Of a stretch of 64,000 bases of DNA, positions 7,841 through 16,573 are shown piece by piece (within the stretch, counting starts at the first letter, position 1; every line of letters begins with the position of its first letter). This DNA comes from Streptomyces spinosus (GTDB lineage: Bacteria > Actinomycetota > Actinomycetes > Streptomycetales > Streptomycetaceae). Both the position numbers and the translations under genes were made by a program. The stretch covers positions 1-64,000 of the forward strand of contig NZ_JAINRC010000008.1 of NCBI RefSeq assembly GCF_020400655.1, written 5' to 3'. The notes under the pieces are model-generated. The model was given only the letters and a program-made list of their open reading frames with translations. It had not been told where the DNA came from and searched no databases.

Positions 7841-9949
7841 ATGTCCGGGGACAGCGCCGCTTCGGCCCCCGGCGGTTCTGGGGCCCGTCCGGGGCGGCCT
7901 GTCGGCCGGACGGCGGCGGGTGCGCGCTGGCGGGCGATGTTCGACGGCGGGCTGCTCGAGGGCGGAGTCCAGGGCAGCCCGGTCCTGCGCCTGCTCCTGC
8001 GCTGGGTGCGCCGTCCGCTGCTGCCGGTGATGCGGCTGTGGCGGCGCAACATCCAGCTCAGGGTCGTCGCCACCACCCTGCTGATGTCGCTCGGTGTCGT
8101 CCTGCTGCTGGGCTTCGTGGTGATCGGGCAGGTGCGCAACGGCCTGCTCGACGCGAAGGTCAAGGCGTCGCAGAGCCAGGCCACGGGCGGGTTCGCGGTG
8201 GCCAAGCAGAAGGCCGACGAGGCGGCCGGCGGGACCGGCGCGGGAGCCGGGACCGGTGCCGGCGACGGCACGGCGACCGGGGACGGGCGGCAGTCGCAGA
8301 ACGTCATCCAGTGGATGAGCGACCTCGTGGAGTCGCTGTCCAGCGGCGGCGCGGGCGCCTTCGACGTGGTCACGCTGCCGGTGGGCGACGACAGCGGCGG
8401 CGGACGCAGCCCACGCGGCTCCGGGAACGTCAACCCGACCTCCAGCGTGCCCGCCGCCCTGCGCGAGCGGGTCAACAGCGGTACGTCGGCCGTCCAGAGC
8501 AACACGCGAATCGTCTACTACGGCGGCAAGGACTCGCAGCCCGGGCTCGTCATCGGCAAGCAGGTCAACGACCCCAACGGCCGCCCGTACGAGCTGTACT
8601 ACCTCTTCCCGCTCACGCAGGAGGAGAAGTCCCTGAGCCTGGTCAAGGGCACGCTCGCCACCGCCGGGCTGTTCGTCGTCGTCCTGCTCGGCGCCATCGC
8701 CTGGCTGGTGGTGCGGCAGGTCGTCACGCCGGTGCGGATGGCGGCCGGGATCGCGGAGCGGCTGTCGGCCGGGCGGCTGCAGGAGCGGATGAAGGTCACC
8801 GGCGAGGACGACATCGCGCGCCTTGGCGAGGCCTTCAACAAGATGGCGCAGAACCTCCAGGGCAAGATCCAGCAGCTGGAGGACCTGTCGCGGATGCAGC
8901 GGCGGTTCGTCTCCGATGTCTCGCACGAGCTGCGCACCCCGCTGACCACGGTCCGGATGGCGGCCGACGTCATCCACGAGGCGCGCGAGGACTTCGACCC
9001 GGTCACCGCGCGGTCGGCCGAGCTGCTCGCCGACCAGCTGGACCGGTTCGAGTCGCTGCTCGCCGACCTGCTGGAGATCAGCCGTTTCGACGCCGGGGCG
9101 GCGGCGCTGGAGGCCGAGCCGATAGACCTCAGGGAGGTCGTGCGGCGGGTCGTGAGCGGTGCCGAGCCGCTCGCCGAGCGCAAGGGCACGCACGTACGGG
9201 TCCTCGGTGACCAGCAGCCGGTCGTCGCCGAGGCGGACGCCCGGCGAGTGGAGCGGATCCTGCGCAACCTCGTCGTCAACGCCGTGGAGCACGGTGAGGG
9301 CAAGGACGTGGTCGTGAAGCTGGCCGCCGCGGGCGGAGCCGTGGCCATCGCGGTGCGGGACTACGGCGTGGGCCTCAAGCCCGGCGAGGCGACGCGGGTC
9401 TTCAGCCGCTTCTGGCGGGCCGACCCGGCACGCGCGCGTACCACCGGCGGCACCGGCCTCGGGTTGTCGATCGCCCTGGAGGACGCCCGGCTGCACGGCG
9501 GCTGGCTGCAGGCCTGGGGCGAACCGGGCGGCGGCTCGCAGTTCCGGCTGACGCTGCCCAGGACGGCGGACGAGCCGCTGCGCGGCTCACCGATACCGCT
9601 GGAGCCCAAGGACTCCCGCCGCAACCGTGGCCTCGACGACGCCGGCCTGCCGCGGGCGGGCGAGGAGAAGCGGGCGACCGTTCCGGTGCAGCAGAACGGC
9701 GTCCAGCCCGCGCTGCCGCCCCGGGCGGAGATCGCGCCGCGGCTGACCACGTCCACCCCGGCCGCCGACCCCACCGCCCTGCCCGGCAACGGCAACGGCG
9801 CGCGGGTCGTGCCCCGGCCCAGCGCCGGCGCACGGCACCCGGTCGACGGATCCGCCGCACATCCGGCGCCCGGCGCGGGCGCGGGCCGGCCGGACGCGGC
9901 CGTGCCGGAGGACTCGACCGAGCCAGGGGAGGCATTTCGTGGCCGCTGA
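7841..9949 (+). CDS. mtrB: Sensor histidine kinase MtrB
   Basis: 702 aa from ATG 7841, directly behind mtrA. The first membrane span is near residues 68-95 (VVATTLLMSLGVVLLLGFVV). A roughly 170-aa extracytoplasmic sensor region contains a Gly/Ala/Thr-rich insert. The second span is near residue 275, followed by a HAMP domain, a HisKA domain with phospho-acceptor H362 in SDVSHELRTPL, and a HATPase with NLVVNAVEHG and GTGLGLSIALEDARLHGG. A long Pro/Ala-rich cytoplasmic tail of about 120 residues follows and looks disordered. It overlaps lpqB by 11 nt. Confidence 0.96.
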   Translation: MSGDSAASAPGGSGARPGRPVGRTAAGARWRAMFDGGLLEGGVQGSPVLRLLLRWVRRPLLPVMRLWRRNIQLRVVATTLLMSLGVVLLLGFVVIGQVRNGLLDAKVKASQSQATGGFAVAKQKADEAAGGTGAGAGTGAGDGTATGDGRQSQNVIQWMSDLVESLSSGGAGAFDVVTLPVGDDSGGGRSPRGSGNVNPTSSVPAALRERVNSGTSAVQSNTRIVYYGGKDSQPGLVIGKQVNDPNGRPYELYYLFPLTQEEKSLSLVKGTLATAGLFVVVLLGAIAWLVVRQVVTPVRMAAGIAERLSAGRLQERMKVTGEDDIARLGEAFNKMAQNLQGKIQQLEDLSRMQRRFVSDVSHELRTPLTTVRMAADVIHEAREDFDPVTARSAELLADQLDRFESLLADLLEISRFDAGAAALEAEPIDLREVVRRVVSGAEPLAERKGTHVRVLGDQQPVVAEADARRVERILRNLVVNAVEHGEGKDVVVKLAAAGGAVAIAVRDYGVGLKPGEATRVFSRFWRADPARARTTGGTGLGLSIALEDARLHGGWLQAWGEPGGGSQFRLTLPRTADEPLRGSPIPLEPKDSRRNRGLDDAGLPRAGEEKRATVPVQQNGVQPALPPRAEIAPRLTTSTPAADPTALPGNGNGARVVPRPSAGARHPVDGSAAHPAPGAGAGRPDAAVPEDSTEPGEAFRGR

Positions 9950-11771
9950 CCGCGAGGGGGGCGCGCGGCGGCGGTCGTGGCGCGCGGTGGCGTACGCCGC
10001 CCTGGGTGCCGTACTGCTGGCCGGTTGTGCCTCGATGCCCGACAGCGGGGACCTGCGGGACGTGGAGTCCACGCCGCGGCAGGACACCGGGGTCCGGGTG
10101 TTCGCCATGCCGCCGGCCGACGGCGCCGGTCCGGGCGAGATCATGCAGGGCTTCCTGGAGGCGCTGACCAGCGACGATCCGGGGTACGACACGGCTCGTA
10201 AGTACCTGACGGCCGAGGCGGCCCGCACCTGGCGGCCCGAGCGGTCGACCACCGTCCTCGCGAACGGGCCGACCATCGAGACCGACTGCCGTCCGGGCGG
10301 GCGGGAGGAGACCAACAGCGTCACCTGCGTACTGGCCGGAAGCCAGGTCGCCACGGTGGACGCGCAGCAGGCCTACCAGCCCGCCGACGGCACCTACCGC
10401 AAGAAGCTGCACCTCACGAAGGACCCGAAGAGCGGGCAGTGGCGCATCGACGGGCTGCCGGACGGCGTCGTCATGGGCAAGTCGGACTTCCAGCGCAACT
10501 ACACGTCCGTCGGCAAGTACTACTTCGCCTCCGACGCGTCCGTCGGGGCGAGCGGGCAGCCGGCGGCGGTCGCCGACCCGGTGTTCGTGCGCAGCAAGGT
10601 CGACGCGATGACCGAGCTGGTCCGCTCGCTGCTGAAGGGCCCCACCACCTGGCTGCGGCCGGTGGTCAGGTCGAGCTTCCCGACCGGTACGGGCTTGCAG
10701 AAGGGTGTGTCCGGACTGGCACCGGACGACCAGAACAAGGTGACCGTGCCGCTGAACCTCAAGCCGTCCCGGGTGACACCGGGCAAGTGCACCGAGATGG
10801 CGACGCAGATGCTGTTCACGCTGCGGAACCTGGCGCCGACGCTGGACTCCGTCGAGCTGCGGGGGACCGGTGACGACCGGCTGTGCGAGGTGAACGGGGA
10901 GCGCGCCAAGTCCGTCGCCTGGCACGGGTCGTCCAAGCGCCCCGATTTCCTGTACTTCCTCGACGGCAAGCACCGGATGGTACGGATGCAGACCGGGAGC
11001 ACCGGGACGGCGTCCGCGCCGGTGCCGGGTCCGCTGGGCGAGGCCGGCAGGGGGCTGCAGTCCGTGGCGGTGTCGCGGGACGAGCAGACCGCGGCCGGGA
11101 TCGCCGACGAGGGCAGGACGCTGTACGTGACGTCGCTGGCGTCGGGCGGGTCGCTCGGCGCTCCGCTGATGACCAGCGCCGGTACGACCCCCGACCACCG
11201 GCTCGCCACCCCGAGCTGGGACGCACGTGGCGACCTGTGGGTGGCCGACCGCGACCCGCACCGGCCGCGGCTGTTCGTCCTGGAACAGGGCGCCGAGAAA
11301 CCGGCGCCGGTCGCCGTACCGGACCTGTCCGGCCGGATCGAGGACGTGCGGGTGGCCGCCGACGGGGCGCGGATCGCGCTGGTCGTGGAGAAGGACGGCA
11401 AGCAGTCCCTCTTGATCGGGCGGATCCAACGCGACGACGGAACCGGGCAGGGCATCTCGGTGGACGGACTGCGGTCGGCGGCACCGGACCTGGAGCAGGT
11501 CAGCGCCATCTCCTGGGCCGGGGACAGCAGGCTGCTGGTCGTCGGGCAGGAGCAGGGGGGCGTGCAGCAGATGCGGTACGTCCAGGTCGACGGCTCCACG
11601 CTCGACGGCCCGGCACCGGGCGCGCTCACCAGCGTGAAGGCGGTCGCCGCGTCCGAGGACGACCGGGTGCCGCTGGTGGCCTACTCGGAGGACGGGATCG
11701 TACGGCTGCCGGCCGGGGCGCAGTGGCAGAAGGTCGACAAGGACGGGTCGGCGCCGGTCTATCCGGGCTGA
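9939..11771 (+). CDS. lpqB: Lipoprotein LpqB, MtrAB accessory protein
   Basis: 610 aa from GTG 9939, with a strong SD (AGGGGAGG). The signal peptide ends in a lipobox, LLAGC, with lipidated Cys30. A GerMN-type domain lies near residues 200-310, followed by a beta-propeller-like C-terminal LpqB region. LpqB sits on the outer face of the membrane and modulates MtrB signalling in mycobacteria; the same role is inferred here from the conserved operon. The 11-nt overlap with mtrB indicates translational coupling. Confidence 0.95.
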   Translation: MAADREGGARRRSWRAVAYAALGAVLLAGCASMPDSGDLRDVESTPRQDTGVRVFAMPPADGAGPGEIMQGFLEALTSDDPGYDTARKYLTAEAARTWRPERSTTVLANGPTIETDCRPGGREETNSVTCVLAGSQVATVDAQQAYQPADGTYRKKLHLTKDPKSGQWRIDGLPDGVVMGKSDFQRNYTSVGKYYFASDASVGASGQPAAVADPVFVRSKVDAMTELVRSLLKGPTTWLRPVVRSSFPTGTGLQKGVSGLAPDDQNKVTVPLNLKPSRVTPGKCTEMATQMLFTLRNLAPTLDSVELRGTGDDRLCEVNGERAKSVAWHGSSKRPDFLYFLDGKHRMVRMQTGSTGTASAPVPGPLGEAGRGLQSVAVSRDEQTAAGIADEGRTLYVTSLASGGSLGAPLMTSAGTTPDHRLATPSWDARGDLWVADRDPHRPRLFVLEQGAEKPAPVAVPDLSGRIEDVRVAADGARIALVVEKDGKQSLLIGRIQRDDGTGQGISVDGLRSAAPDLEQVSAISWAGDSRLLVVGQEQGGVQQMRYVQVDGSTLDGPAPGALTSVKAVAASEDDRVPLVAYSEDGIVRLPAGAQWQKVDKDGSAPVYPG

Positions 11772-11812
11772 GCGCGCGACGGCCGGGACGGTCCGGCCGG
11801 GCTGAGCGCGCG
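11763..11812. repeat. 16-bp perfect direct repeat at the 3' end of lpqB
   Basis: CCGGGCTGAGCGCGCG occurs at 11763-11778 and again at 11797-11812, 34 bp apart. The first copy contains the lpqB stop codon. The partial unit GGCTGAGCGCAC follows. It may have arisen by local duplication; no function is evident. Confidence 0.7.
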
Positions 11813-11835
11813 GCGGCTGAGCGCACGGCCCGCTT

Positions 11836-11849
11836 CCCGTGGCCACGGG
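11836..11849. other. 14-bp perfect palindrome between lpqB and the ComF-like gene
   Basis: CCCGTGGCCACGGG is self-complementary. It could be a weak terminator hairpin for the mtrAB-lpqB transcript or a protein site. There is no U-tract. It lies 6 bp before the first DnaA box. Confidence 0.35.
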
Positions 11850-11854
11850 CCGGG

Positions 11855-11877
11855 TTGTCCACAGGGCGTTGTCCACA
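11855..11877 (+). promoter_or_regulatory. Two tandem consensus DnaA boxes
   Basis: TTGTCCACA occurs perfectly at 11855-11863 and 11869-11877, 14 bp apart and in the same orientation, each followed by GGG. TTGTCCACA is the preferred Streptomyces DnaA box. The pair lies in the 146-nt gap between lpqB and the ComF-like gene, about 40 nt before the latter's start. A role in DnaA titration or DnaA-dependent regulation is inferred. Confidence 0.65.
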
Positions 11878-11917
11878 GGGGTGGCCGGTCCGTGGTCGCG
11901 TTGGCACAGTGGTGGGC

Positions 11918-12796
11918 ATGCGGGGGTGGTGGCAGGACCTCACCGACCTGGTGCTGCCGGCCGACTGCGCGGGTTGCGGCGCACCTCGTACGGCGCTGTG
12001 CCCGCGGTGCCGGGCCACGCTGCACGGGAGCGCGGCGCGGCGGGTGCGGCCGGTGCCGGAGCCGGCCGGGCTGCCGGTGGTGCACGCGGTGGCCCCTTAC
12101 GCGGCGCAGGTGCGCGAGCTGTTGCTCGCACACAAGGAACGGGGGGCGCTGACGCTCACGGGAGCGCTGGGCACGGCGCTGGCGAGGGCCGTGCGGGCGG
12201 GCCTGGACGCGGAGTACGGAGCGGGTGCCGGCGCGAGGTCGGCCGGGTGGCCCCGGTCCGGGCCCGTGCTGCTGGTTCCCGTGCCCTCGGCCCGGTGGGC
12301 CGTGCGGGCGCGTGGCCACGATCCGGTGCGGCGGATGGCGCTCGCGGCGGCCGGGGAGCTGCGGCGCACCGGGACGCCGGCCCGGGTGGCGGCCGTGCTG
12401 CGCCAACGGCGGCCCGTGGCCGACCAGGCGGGGCTGGACGCGCGGCGGCGCCTGGAGAACCTCGCCGGGGCGCTGGAGCTGAGTCCGGGAGGCGCACGGC
12501 TGCTCGGCGCGGGCCGCGTCGTGCTCGTCGACGACCTGATGACGACGGGCGCCAGTCTCGCGGAGGCGGCGCGGGCCCTGCGGGAGGCGGCCGTGTCCCT
12601 CCGTTCGGGCAGGACGGCCGTGTACGCGGGCGCAAGTCGGGAAGGTAGGGAGGAACGACGGATCGGTGCGCCGCCGGGGAGAAGGGAGTCGGTGCACAGT
12701 GCACCGGAAAATGCGATGCCGAACGCCTCGCGGCGGCTCCTCCATGCCGCCGTGATCGCAGCTCCTCGCGATTCTTTCGAAAAGAACAGGAACTGA
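11918..12796 (+). CDS. ComF-family phosphoribosyltransferase-like protein
   Basis: 292 aa from ATG 11918. The N-terminal four-Cys zinc motif is CAGCGAPRTALCPRC, and the PRPP-binding loop is VVLVDDLMTTGASL. ComF proteins are linked to DNA uptake and recombination in competent bacteria; in Streptomyces the role is unclear. The C-terminus ends with an AVIAAPRDSFEKNRN-like tail typical of actinobacterial members. It lies downstream of the mtrAB-lpqB operon but behind a 146-nt gap with two DnaA boxes, so it probably has its own control. Confidence 0.88.
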   Translation: MRGWWQDLTDLVLPADCAGCGAPRTALCPRCRATLHGSAARRVRPVPEPAGLPVVHAVAPYAAQVRELLLAHKERGALTLTGALGTALARAVRAGLDAEYGAGAGARSAGWPRSGPVLLVPVPSARWAVRARGHDPVRRMALAAAGELRRTGTPARVAAVLRQRRPVADQAGLDARRRLENLAGALELSPGGARLLGAGRVVLVDDLMTTGASLAEAARALREAAVSLRSGRTAVYAGASREGREERRIGAPPGRRESVHSAPENAMPNASRRLLHAAVIAAPRDSFEKNRN

Positions 12797-13107
12797 TCGT
12801 CAAGGTGCATCGTTCCAGCTAGTGACAGGGGTAATTCACCGGAATGGAGGTACGTCGCAGTAGAGGGTGACGACATCCGTCCGGGCGAGATATGTTCGGG
12901 TGTGAGGAAAGGCGCAGGCCACACCTCTCATATCCGAATGCCGTGCTGCGGGTTTTACACAATCACCCGCACGGTGGGGTGGAGATCTCGCCCATGGGGG
13001 AGGAGGAGGTGGAAGTCACCGAGTCCGAGGTCCGGTGATCACCGGATCTGGTGCGAAAGGGAGATGCTCCGCCGATGCAGCGGGGCGTTCCGGGAACGGA
13101 GTTCTGC
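12797..13107. other. 311-nt intergenic region upstream of hpf
   Basis: No gene recognised. The region is less GC-rich around 12780-12970 than its surroundings, as expected of a promoter region. It contains the 16-bp palindrome at 13031-13046 and an alternative in-frame ATG for hpf at 13075. I see no convincing sigma-factor hexamer pair. Confidence 0.5.
13031..13046. promoter_or_regulatory. 16-bp perfect palindrome upstream of hpf
   Basis: TCCGGTGATCACCGGA is exactly self-complementary and has no loop. It lies 62 nt before the chosen hpf start. The shape is that of a dimeric repressor or activator site rather than a terminator. Confidence 0.5.
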
Positions 13108-13806
13108 GTGGACATCGTCGTCAAGGGCCGCAAGACCGAGGTGCCCGAGCGGTTCCGCAAGCACGTGGCCGAGAAGCTGAAGCTGGAGAAGATCCAGAGG
13201 CTCGATGCCAAGGTGATCAGCCTCGACGTCGAGGTGTCCAAGGAGCCGAACCCCCGACAGGCCGACCGCTGTGACCGAGTGGAGATCACGCTCCGCTCGC
13301 GCGGTCCGGTGATCCGGGCGGAGGCGGCGGCCAGCGATCCGTACGCGGCGCTGGACCTGGCGGCGGAGAAGCTGGACGCCCGGCTGCGCAAGCAGCACGA
13401 CAAGCGGTTCTCGCGCCGTGGCGCACGGCGGATCTCGGCGGCAGAGGTCCCCGACCACGTCCCCGGCGCGGCGACACTGAACGGCAGCGGCCAGCCCGTC
13501 CACGAGGAGGACACGGACGGAGTGCCGACCAAGAAGATCGGCTCGCTGGAGGTCAAGGGTGAAGGCCCCCTCGTCGTCCGCGAGAAGACCCACGTCGCCT
13601 CCCCCATGACGCTCGACCAGGCCCTCTACGAGATGGAACTGGTCGGCCACGACTTCTACTTGTTCGTCGACTCCGAGACGAAGGAACCCAGCGTCGTCTA
13701 CCGGCGACACGCCTACGACTACGGCGTGATCCACCTCAGCACCGACCCGATGGTCGCCGAGGCACAGACGCAGCCCCCCGCGGCGGGTGGCACGCTGGGC
13801 GGCTGA
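13108..13806 (+). CDS. hpf: Ribosome hibernation promoting factor, long form
   Basis: 232 aa from GTG 13108 (CGGAG 8 nt upstream). ATG 13075 would add 11 residues that look non-conserved. The N-terminal HPF/YfiA domain spans residues 1-105 (DIVVKGRKTEVPERFRKHV). The C-terminal dimerisation domain runs from about 170 (TLDQALYEMELVGHDFYLFVD, then VVYRRHAYDYGVIHL). Long HPF dimerises 70S ribosomes into inactive 100S particles in stationary phase or stress. A hairpin at 13829-13865 probably ends the transcript. Confidence 0.95.
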   Translation: MDIVVKGRKTEVPERFRKHVAEKLKLEKIQRLDAKVISLDVEVSKEPNPRQADRCDRVEITLRSRGPVIRAEAAASDPYAALDLAAEKLDARLRKQHDKRFSRRGARRISAAEVPDHVPGAATLNGSGQPVHEEDTDGVPTKKIGSLEVKGEGPLVVREKTHVASPMTLDQALYEMELVGHDFYLFVDSETKEPSVVYRRHAYDYGVIHLSTDPMVAEAQTQPPAAGGTLGG

Positions 13807-13828
13807 TCCACTCGGCTGAAGCTGTGCG

Positions 13829-13865
13829 GGTGCCCCTGGAGCGCGTATGCGCCCCCAGGGGCACC
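13829..13865 (+). terminator. Hairpin downstream of hpf
   Basis: GGTGCCCCTGG (13829-13839) pairs perfectly with CCAGGGGCACC (13855-13865). An inner GCGC/GCGC pairing closes a GTAT loop. There is no T-tract, as is common for high-GC terminators. Confidence 0.6.
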
Positions 13866-14009
13866 GGTGTGCGACCACTTCGCGCCCCGCACGTCACCTC
13901 GGTGCCGCCCGGGCATGAAATCATGGCCGCACCGGCCCAACCGGTGGGCCGCTGCCTTGGGTTGGCGATGGCACAGGACCACAGGCCACAGCCTTCAGGG
14001 GGAGGAACG

Positions 14010-14753
14010 ATGGCGGACACCTTCGGACCGATGCGGGACGGGGACGCCGACGACGATGTCATCGGCGGCAACCAGGACGCGGGCTCGTCGCGCGAGCCGA
14101 TCAGAGTCCTGGTCGTGGACGACCACGCACTCTTCCGGCGCGGCCTGGAGATCGTGCTCGCGGCCGAGGAGGACATCCAGGTCGTCGGCGAGGCCGGCGA
14201 CGGGGCCGAGGCCGTGGACAAGGCCGCCGACCTGCTGCCCGACATCGTGCTGATGGACGTCCGCATGCCCAAGCGCGGCGGGATCGAGGCCTGCACCTCC
14301 ATCAAGGAGGTCGCCCCCAGCGCGAAGATCATCATGCTGACGATCAGCGACGAGGAGGCCGACCTCTACGACGCGATCAAGGCGGGCGCGACCGGATACC
14401 TCCTCAAGGAGATCTCGACCGACGAGGTGGCCACCGCGATTCGCGCGGTGGCCGACGGACAGTCGCAGATCAGTCCGTCGATGGCGTCGAAACTGCTCAC
14501 CGAGTTCAAGTCGATGATCCAGCGCACCGACGAGCGCCGGCTGGTGCCCGCGCCCCGGCTGACCGACCGTGAGCTGGAGGTCCTCAAACTCGTCGCCACG
14601 GGCATGAACAACCGGGACATCGCCAAGGAGCTGTTCATCTCCGAGAACACCGTGAAGAACCACGTCCGCAACATCCTGGAGAAGCTGCAACTGCACTCCA
14701 GGATGGAGGCCGTGGTCTACGCGATGCGGGAGAAGATCCTGGAGATCCGCTAG
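14010..14753 (+). CDS. Orphan NarL/FixJ-type response regulator
   Basis: 247 aa from ATG 14010, with a strong SD (GGGGGAGGAACG). An acidic N-terminal leader of 30 residues precedes a receiver domain with D37-D38, phosphoacceptor D83 (IVLMDVRMPK) and the switch Lys in LLKEIS. The LuxR-type HTH is LTDRELEVLKLVATGMNNRD with SENTVKNHVRNILEKLQ. No histidine kinase gene is adjacent, so it is an orphan or is served by a distant kinase. The gene converges on the next one with only 3 nt between the stops. Confidence 0.93.
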   Translation: MADTFGPMRDGDADDDVIGGNQDAGSSREPIRVLVVDDHALFRRGLEIVLAAEEDIQVVGEAGDGAEAVDKAADLLPDIVLMDVRMPKRGGIEACTSIKEVAPSAKIIMLTISDEEADLYDAIKAGATGYLLKEISTDEVATAIRAVADGQSQISPSMASKLLTEFKSMIQRTDERRLVPAPRLTDRELEVLKLVATGMNNRDIAKELFISENTVKNHVRNILEKLQLHSRMEAVVYAMREKILEIR

Positions 14754-14756
14754 CTC

Positions 14757-15932
14757 CTATCCGAGCAGCCCGGCGAGTTCCCTGCCCAGGGGCTCGCGCA
14801 GCTCGGGTGCGTCCACGCGCTCCACGCGGACGTCGGTGCAGTTCACCCACGCCGCCGCCTCGAAGAGGGCCTGGGCGACCGCCGGGACCGCCTTCGGACC
14901 GTCCAGGGTGACCCGCTTGGCCACGAGTGTGCGGCCCTCCCGCGCCGGGTCGACACGCCCGACCAGCCGGCCACCCGCGAGCACCGGCATCGCGAAGTAG
15001 CCGTGGACCCTCTTGGGCCTGGGGACGTACGCCTCCAGCCGGTGGGTGAAACCGAAGATCCGCTCCGTGCGCGCCCGCTCCCAGATCAGCGAGTCGAACG
15101 GCGACAGCAGCGTGGTGCGGTGCCGGCCGCGCGGCGGCGTCGCGAGCGCCGCCGGGTCCGCCCAGGCCGGCTTGCCCCACCCCTCGACCTCGACCGGCAC
15201 CAGGCCGGAGTCCGCGATGACCGCGTCGACCTGCTCGCCCTTGAGACGGTGATAGTCGGCGATGTCGGCGCGCGTGCCGACCCCGAGCGACTCGCCGGCC
15301 AGCCTGACCAGCCGGCGCACGCACTCGGAGTCGTCCAGCTCGTCGTGGAGCAGCTCGGCCGGGACCGCGCGCTCGGCGAGGTCGTACACCCGCTTCCAGC
15401 CGCGCCGCTCCACGCACACCACCTCGCCGTACATCAGCGCGCGCTCCACGGCGACCTTGGTGCCCGACCAGTCCCACCAGTCGTTCGTCTTCTTCGCGCC
15501 GCCCAGTTCGGTGGCGGTCAGCGGGCCCTCCGCGCGGAGCTGCTTGATGACCTGGTCGTAGGCGCCCTCGGGGAGTTCGTGGTGCCAGTGCGGCCGGTTG
15601 CGGTAGGCGCGGCGACGGAAGGCGAAGTGCGGCCACTCCTCGATGGGGAGGATGCAGGCCGCGTGCGACCAGTACTCGAAGGCGTGGGTGTCCGTCCAGT
15701 ACGCGGCCTCCACGGTCTTGCGGCCGACCGCGCCCAGCCGGGCGTAGGGCACGAGTTCATGGGAGCGGGCGAGCACCGAGATGGTGTCGAGCTGGACCGC
15801 GCCGAGGTGGCGCAGCACCCCGCGGACGCCCGCGCGCCGGTCGGGCGCGCCGAGCAGGCCCTGGGCCCGCAGGGCGATCCGGCGGGCGTCGTCCGCGGTG
15901 AGAGTGGTGGTCGGGCGCGGAAGGGTCGTCAT
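14757..15932 (-). CDS. YcaQ-like winged-helix DNA glycosylase family protein
   Basis: 391 aa from ATG 15932. This is an HTH_42 superfamily protein. The QxD motif of the family is seen in AVQLDTISVLARSHELV near residue 43, and winged-helix repeats follow. Relatives remove DNA interstrand-crosslink or bulky N-alkyl lesions. Activity here is inferred from the family. The start is placed 7 nt after a TATCGT -10 element (15940-15945, minus strand), with no clear SD, which suggests a leaderless message. Confidence 0.85.
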   Translation of the reverse strand: MTTLPRPTTTLTADDARRIALRAQGLLGAPDRRAGVRGVLRHLGAVQLDTISVLARSHELVPYARLGAVGRKTVEAAYWTDTHAFEYWSHAACILPIEEWPHFAFRRRAYRNRPHWHHELPEGAYDQVIKQLRAEGPLTATELGGAKKTNDWWDWSGTKVAVERALMYGEVVCVERRGWKRVYDLAERAVPAELLHDELDDSECVRRLVRLAGESLGVGTRADIADYHRLKGEQVDAVIADSGLVPVEVEGWGKPAWADPAALATPPRGRHRTTLLSPFDSLIWERARTERIFGFTHRLEAYVPRPKRVHGYFAMPVLAGGRLVGRVDPAREGRTLVAKRVTLDGPKAVPAVAQALFEAAAWVNCTDVRVERVDAPELREPLGRELAGLLG

Positions 15933-15939
15933 GCCTCGG

Positions 15940-15945
15940 ACGATA
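15940..15945 (-). promoter_or_regulatory. -10 element TATCGT, leaderless promoter candidate
   Basis: Read on the minus strand, TATCGT is followed by 7 nt and then the ATG at 15932. Transcription would begin at or within a base or two of the start codon. Confidence 0.4.
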
Positions 15946-15957
15946 GAGGGTGCCACT

Positions 15958-15978
15958 GACAGCCCGCGACGGGCTGTC
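15958..15978 (-). terminator. Short hairpin between the GNAT and YcaQ-like genes
   Basis: GACAGCCCG (15958-15966) pairs with CGGGCTGTC (15970-15978) around a CGA loop. It lies 26 nt after the GNAT stop on the minus strand, so it may end that transcript before the YcaQ-like promoter. Confidence 0.5.
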
Positions 15979-16003
15979 CAATCCCCGGGAACGGCCGGCG
16001 GGC

Positions 16004-16573
16004 TCAGGAACGCGCGGGCAGGTACGGGGCGGTGGAGGGCAGGCCCAGGTCGGAGGGGAGCAGCGAGCCGACCCAGCAGTCGCGGCGCACGCCCTTGTTG
16101 TTGAGGCCGGAGCGCAGGGTGCCCTCCAGGGTGAAGCCCGCGCGTTCGGCGACCGCGCGGGAGGCGTGGTTGCCGACCTCGGCACGCCATTCGACACGGT
16201 CGACGCCTACCTCGGTGAAGATCCACCGGCAGGCCGTGAGCGTGGCCTCCACGACGTAGCCGTTGCCGCGGTGTTCCTTGGCCGCCCAGAAGCCGACCTC
16301 GGCCGTGCCGGGTGAGCGCATCATGAGGGCGAGCATGGCGGCCAGCTCCCCGCCCGCGAGGAAGACGCCGAAGGTGAACGTGGAGCCCTGCGACCAGCCG
16401 TCCGGGACGGTCTGCTCCGTGAAGCAGGTCGCGTGCTCCGGGAGGTACGGCGAGGGGACCAGGGTCCAGCGCTGGATGTCGGGGTCCTGCGCCGCCGCGT
16501 ACACGGCGTCGGTGTCGGCGGGGCCGACCGGGCGCAGCAGCAGACGGTCCGTGGTGAGCGTGACGGGTTCCAT
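16004..16573 (-). CDS. GNAT family N-acetyltransferase
   Basis: 189 aa from ATG 16573. It is RimJ/RimL-like (GNAT fold): LTTDRLLLRPV at the start, the acetyl-CoA pyrophosphate loop HRGNGYV near residue 115, and the conserved NHASRAVAERAGFTLEGTLR end of motif B. The likely acceptor is an N-terminal amine or small molecule; the substrate cannot be predicted. An upstream ATG at 16609 would add 12 residues without family character. Confidence 0.88.
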   Translation of the reverse strand: MEPVTLTTDRLLLRPVGPADTDAVYAAAQDPDIQRWTLVPSPYLPEHATCFTEQTVPDGWSQGSTFTFGVFLAGGELAAMLALMMRSPGTAEVGFWAAKEHRGNGYVVEATLTACRWIFTEVGVDRVEWRAEVGNHASRAVAERAGFTLEGTLRSGLNNKGVRRDCWVGSLLPSDLGLPSTAPYLPARS

